Assembly (NCBI GenBank): GCA_025529335.1
Contig: JAMYHX010000615.1
Span: forward strand, 1-21,080
DNA length: 21,080 nt
Direction of reading: 5' to 3'
Source: Rhizopus sp. PT2906
Taxonomy: Eukaryota; Mucoromycota; Mucoromycetes; Mucorales; Rhizopodaceae
Below, one piece after another: positions 17,461 to 21,080 of this stretch. Both the position numbers and the translations under genes were made by a program. Position 1 is the first letter of the stretch; each line of letters begins with the position of its first letter. The notes beneath the pieces were generated by a model that ran no database searches, had not been told where the DNA came from, and was given only the letters and a program-made list of their open reading frames with translations.

Positions 17461-19118
17461 TTATTTTAATGCTTGTAAGGTAGAAAGTATCTTCTTTCCT
17501 GTGTTTCTATCGTCTGCTAATATTTGAAAGGAATCGTCAGATTGGGTATCGATCACAAATGAATTAGGTACAAAGGTATCCTCATCTTCATTGGCTGGTG
17601 CAAGTCGTGTTACATGTAACAAATTAATGGTTGATATAGGCGTCTTTGTAGACTAAATAATATATTAGTTACAGAACACGAGTGTGCAATTATGGCTTAC
17701 AAGTTCATCTTTATAAAACATGATTGTCTTGTTAGTGCTTTCAATTTCAAAATACCGTCTTCTCCAAAACTAGATTACATTATTATTACTATTACTGTCA
17801 TCATATCGTCTATCAAACTTACTGGACTATTTCGAGTCTGCACGGAAACAAATCCGCTCATCAAGACTATTGCTTTTTTAGTCTCTGTTGTTATGGTATT
17901 GGTTTTGGTGGTGATGGTGGTATTGTTATTCGTAGCATCATAACTGTTGATCTTTTTAATTGTGCTATTATTATTGGTATGGCCGATAGTAGATGCAACA
18001 TTACTATTATTATCATTATTATTATTATTATTGCTGTTATGATCAAATACTCGTGATGGTCTTTTTAGTAAATTAGTTTTTTCCCTTTCTTCAGCAAGTT
18101 GTTTCTGCTTTAGTTGAAACTCCATGTGAGTCTTTTTTCTTTCTTCTTCAATACGTTTGTTTTGTTGTGCTCTTCGTTCTTCTTGTTCTTTTAGTGTCTG
18201 CTTAAATCTGGCTTCCTCTAGTTCTCTTTTCTTCAATAACTGTGTTTGAAAATGAAGCTCTAATGCCGCATCCTCTTCGGCCTTTATTCGTTCATAATAA
18301 TCTTTTGAGGACGATATACTGCTGTTACAGTCAATGACAGTGGTTGTGTCAGAAAAGGATGCTACTGATGTAGGTGTGGATGGTGTAGCATAACTCTCTG
18401 GTTCTTCTGTTGTTGTTGAGGTATTAATGATCAATGACGTTCTCTTATCAGATACAGGAAGGATAGGTGGTGGAGTCGGAGAAGGTGAGGGTATAGACTG
18501 TGCCGATTTACGTCTTCGGGTAGTCGTACTCACAACAGAGGAACGCTTGGCCGGTCTTGGTCTGTTGGGCACTTGATTTTCACCTAGTTTAAGCCGAGTA
18601 CGAATGTTACTGTCACTCAAGTCAGATAAAGAAGAAGCAGTGATTTGTGCGTGAGAGAGTTCACAAACAGAAGCAACAGATCGACTATGAACCAAAGCTC
18701 TTGCTCTTCTTACTCCGCTATAATAGGTGTAAGTTATAAGTTATATGGATTGAGACTTTACCTAACACTATCTGGAACATAGGTTATTAAAATAAATTTA
18801 TCCTCAATACGGACAAAACCAAATAATATCTCATTTGTCAGATGTTGTCTAAACTCACTGCATATACATATATATATGTATTAATAAACAAATAAGCAGA
18901 ATTTATAAAAAAAAAGGATGATCACCTTAGGCCATTACAACCACTTGCATATAAAGTAATGACATTTCTAGAGTCTTTATAGCCTAAAAGTAACCTTTTT
19001 TTTTTCACATTAAATGATGGATGCCTTTTATTTATTTTATATTTTACCAATCCGTAGGCTCATCTTCAGTAATAGAATAATATGCGTTTAAAATACGAGG
19101 ATCTGATACATCACACAT
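17461..19118 (-). CDS. ADF-H / coiled-coil / PH-domain protein (actin-associated)
   Basis: Complement join 17461..17652, 17701..17769, 17823..18717, 18762..18857, 18926..18994, 19048..19118 gives 463 residues. Residues 1 to about 108 form an ADF-H (cofilin/coactosin/Abp1-type) domain: TDWLLLGYKDSRNVITLYAS, GLSEFRQHLTNEILFGFVRI, EDKFILITYVPDSVSGVRRA, RALVHSRSVA. A Ser/Pro/Thr-rich linker (SPSPTPPP) follows, then a charged coiled coil (about 217-296), an Asn run from an (ATT)n repeat (about 306-316), and a PH domain (about 365-463: GFVSVQTRNSPFWRRRYFEI, KTIMFYKDELSTKTPISTIN, SFQILADDRNTGKKILSTLQ). The PH start resembles those of anillin/Bud4 proteins. Introns are 53, 68, 44, 53 and 48 nt. A role at cortical actin or membranes is inferred. 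The domain order is unfamiliar to me; two merged genes are unlikely because every junction keeps frame. Confidence 0.82.
18003..18033 (+). repeat. (ATT)n trinucleotide repeat encoding an Asn run
   Basis: Imperfect ATT/ATC units inside exon 4 of the ADF-H/PH gene. Read on the minus strand they give about seven or more asparagines after the coiled coil. Confidence 0.8.
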
Positions 19119-19611
19119 TGTAAAATAATAATAAAGAAGAAAAAGAAAGTATATAAAAAAGATGATTGTTTTTTATAATTAAAAAGTAACCTGCTTTTTT
19201 TTTTTTCAATAGATACTTGTACGACCATGAAGTGTGTATAGTACGTGTGTGTAGCAGTATCACGTTTCTATTTACATGCTTTTTTTAACGCACACGCACA
19301 AGCACAAGCACGCTTCTTAATAAAAAAAGAAAGCATTCAATCAAGGATGGGGCATGAAAAGCGGGAAAGTAACAATGAAAAGAAAAAACATGATAAAAAG
19401 TGGGGCTATCTTTTCAGATAATAAAATTCATGTACAGTAGTCATTCGACAATCAATTGAGTAACACAAGAATCAATCGAGTATCCTAGTCTTCATATAGA
19501 GTTAGAACCTTGTTCTAAAAAAACAAATTTCCTTAAATAAACATATCGATGGAGTATGCGTAAAGCACAGACTACCTTCCTTTTCCTTCTATACAGTGTT
19601 TTCAACAAGCA
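19119..19611. other. AT-rich upstream region of the ADF-H/PH gene
   Basis: No gene seen. It is A/T-rich with several homopolymer runs (about 19194-19206), a CA-rich patch of CACGCACAAGCACAAG type (about 19293-19312), and possibly the decayed 5' part of the Tc1-like relic at its right edge. It presumably contains the promoter of the minus-strand ADF-H/PH gene. Confidence 0.5.
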
Positions 19612-20050
19612 ATGCCGTGTGCAGTCAAAATTGATGTCACTGACCAATCAAGATCAATGTTGTCGGCTGGTCAAGATCAATTTCTCAGAAAAGAAAGCCG
19701 TATTTTTAGAACCCATACCGCCTACTGTTCAGAAAAGTGTATGAACACTTCAGTTGCAAGCGAAGCAGTTGGGTATTCACATTCGAACTGCTCAGAGATG
19801 GGTTAATCACTACCTTATATCATCTTTGAGAGTCGCAAACAGATTGATCGTAAATGTATCTTGACTGAAGAGCATAAAATCGTTCTTGTTTATTTCATTA
19901 ACGCTAACCCTTCCGCTTCTGTTGCCAAAGTGACTGAGCATTTACTGAAAAAGGTTCAATCGCCTTAAAGCCTTATATAGCACGGTTTATACTTTCATAA
20001 GAAGCAACGGTAGCCTTTCGTTGAAGAAATGTACAATGTCTTTGACTTTT
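19612..20050 (+). mobile_element. Degenerate Tc1/mariner-type transposase, N-terminal HTH part
   Basis: A broken frame reads AVFLEPIPPTVQKSV, a stop (TGA, about 19740), then LQLQAKQLGIHIRTAQRWVN, the helix-turn-helix start of a transposase type common in Mucorales. The match shifts frame near 19820 to FESRKQIDRKCILTEEHKIV and NPSASVAKVTEHLLKKVQ (stop at 19966-19968), and shifts again to STVYTFIRSNGSLSLKK (about 19979-20029). The DDE catalytic domain is absent. With a stop and at least two frameshifts it is a relic. Its end overlaps, on the other strand, the tail of the zinc-finger frame, so the border near 20030 is probably an old junction. Identification is by recalled motif. Confidence 0.7.
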
Positions 20051-20633
20051 CGGTATCATCCACATCCATTTGCTGACAAGCATAAAGCACAGCGTTATCG
20101 GCATCATCACCAGATAATGAATCAGCCACACCGGTTGATGGGACAGAATGACTCACCACAGCACAGGGTTTGATGTTTGGAGAAATGATCGACATTGTGT
20201 TGTCTGATGGCAAATCGATTTCGGGACTAAGCTCTTCTTCATCCTGGCCCGGTTCGTTTTGGACATCATTAGTTGAATTGATACAAAAAGTCAACACTGA
20301 CGAAGGACTTTCTTATTTTTTACAATGTTACCTTTGAGTTGCTTCTGGACAATCATCTCTTTCATGAATGGTATTGATGTGAAATTTTAGCAGACCAAGA
20401 AATTCAAAGTAGCTTGTACACGAAGGACATAAATACATTGCGATAGTAGAACCATCTTGCTGGTCAACAAACGAATGGTTGGCTTTGGGCTGTGATTTCC
20501 ACCCCTTTTATACTGGAAGAGACGTATATACCATGTATACTTTGGAGATATCGTCGTAGTCTCTTTTTTTTTTAGAGTAGACCGCATCACAATAATAACA
20601 TGCATGGATAAGATGTATTCCAGTCTTGGCCAT
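19995..20633 (-). pseudogene. Broken C2H2 zinc-finger protein frame
   Basis: One minus-strand frame runs from an ATG at 20633 to 19995, with TAA stops at 20510-20508, 20330-20328 and 20315-20313. It reads MAKTGIHLIHACYYCDAVYS (a CxxC half-finger without clear histidines), then MYLCPSCTSYFEFLGLLKFH and INTIH (a complete C-x2-C...H-x4-H finger), then an acidic tail (GQDEEELSPEIDLPSDN). The first stop could lie in a 51-nt GTATAC...CACAG intron that keeps frame. The other two lie in a GTAACA...AG segment too short for a normal intron here (24 nt if in frame). So it is either a pseudogene or a shorter gene ending near 20290. I do not recognise the exact family. Confidence 0.5.
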
Positions 20634-20640
20634 TAGTTTA

Positions 20641-20994
20641 AAGCGCAAGTTTGTGAAAAAAAAAAGGAAAACACTACATGCATCAGAAAATCCATCAGAA
20701 GTTAAACCAATTCTACAGGCACTACCTCTACCTATTACCTGTGATGTAGTCCAACAAAACATTTCAATCTGCAGAATCAAACTAAATACGACTTTTACAA
20801 AACCATCATATTGATTTATTTCGTTTCAAGAAGAAGGAGATATAAAAAAGAAAAGTTATTTTTATATTCTAACTTTATGTTGTCAGTCTATCAGCAAAGA
20901 TACAAGAACAAGTGTAATTATGATGATATCGTATTTTAATTAGGGAGATTGAACTGAACAGCCTTAGGCTAGGCAGAGACTTTGTTAGTTTGAA
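20641..20994. other. AT-rich spacer between the zinc-finger frame and the right repeat arm
   Basis: No gene supported. The minus-strand frame of the zinc-finger relic stays open to about 20780 but loses protein-like character. The remainder is AT-rich with a short A-run. Confidence 0.5.
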
Positions 20995-21003
20995 GTTATA
21001 CAG

Positions 21004-21049
21004 TGATGCCAAGAGTAAAATTCGCGATCGTTAAATTCTATTGTCACGT
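21004..21049 (-). repeat. Right arm of the window-spanning 46-bp inverted repeat
   Basis: Exact reverse complement of 1-46. The inner edge continues as CTGTATAAC (read inward; 20995-21003), which the left arm has only after a 22-nt insertion. Outside the arm the sequence continues TTACCATTGG for 31 bp to the window end. A TA dinucleotide at 21051-21052 is a possible Tc1/mariner-type target but cannot be paired because the left flank is missing. Confidence 0.9.
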
Positions 21050-21080
21050 TTACCATTGGTTGATTTCGCTTGCTGACAAA

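Noticed and set aside
20626..20814. 62-codon plus-strand basic ORF
   Set aside because: It overlaps the zinc-finger frame in antisense, begins at a non-ATG codon, and has no family features.
1..21080. tRNA, rRNA or CRISPR arrays
   Set aside because: No B-box or clover-leaf pattern, rRNA core sequence or regularly spaced repeats were seen by eye; a tRNAscan run would be needed to exclude tRNAs fully.

Overview
The window is AT-rich nuclear DNA of a filamentous fungus, most likely an early-diverging Mucoromycota (Mucorales type). This rests on the very short GT-AG introns (44-85 nt), the closely packed genes with convergent 3' ends, the protein families present, and relics of Helitron and Tc1/mariner elements of the kind common in Mucorales genomes. 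The species cannot be named from the sequence alone, and the organism assignment is an inference.

Layout. 1-46 is one arm of a perfect inverted repeat whose other arm is 21004-21049, so almost the whole window lies between the two arms. The left flank (about 77-1200) is a decayed Helitron Rep N-terminus. A gene island follows: HSP20 small heat-shock protein (-), Mig1/CreA-like two-finger repressor (-), exosome subunit RRP43/EXOSC8 (+, 4 exons), tRNA pseudouridine synthase PUS1 (+, 6 exons), MFS sugar transporter (-, 2 exons), DEAD-box helicase DBP7 (+, 2 exons), FIST-domain protein (-, 2 exons) and DUF2358/C6orf136-like protein (-, 2 exons). Next is a 2.5-kb stretch (13117-15664) with no recognisable gene but a compact promoter-like cluster (RFX X-box and CCAAT boxes). 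After it come a NIPA-type magnesium transporter (+, 6 exons) and a 6-exon gene (-) for an ADF-H / coiled-coil / PH protein. The right flank holds a degenerate Tc1/mariner transposase N-terminus (+) and a broken C2H2 zinc-finger frame (-).

Most of the genes look like ordinary housekeeping genes. RRP43 (RNA processing), PUS1 (tRNA modification) and DBP7 (60S ribosome assembly) all serve RNA metabolism and stand near each other, but nothing shows that they are co-regulated. The exon structures were worked out by hand: each splice junction keeps the reading frame and restores a family motif across the junction.

The items most worth a second look are the window-spanning inverted repeat, the ADF-H/coiled-coil/PH architecture, the DUF2358-FIST pair separated by 27 nt, and the promoter-like cluster in the gene-poor stretch. 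I found no clear new defence, mobile or biosynthetic system.
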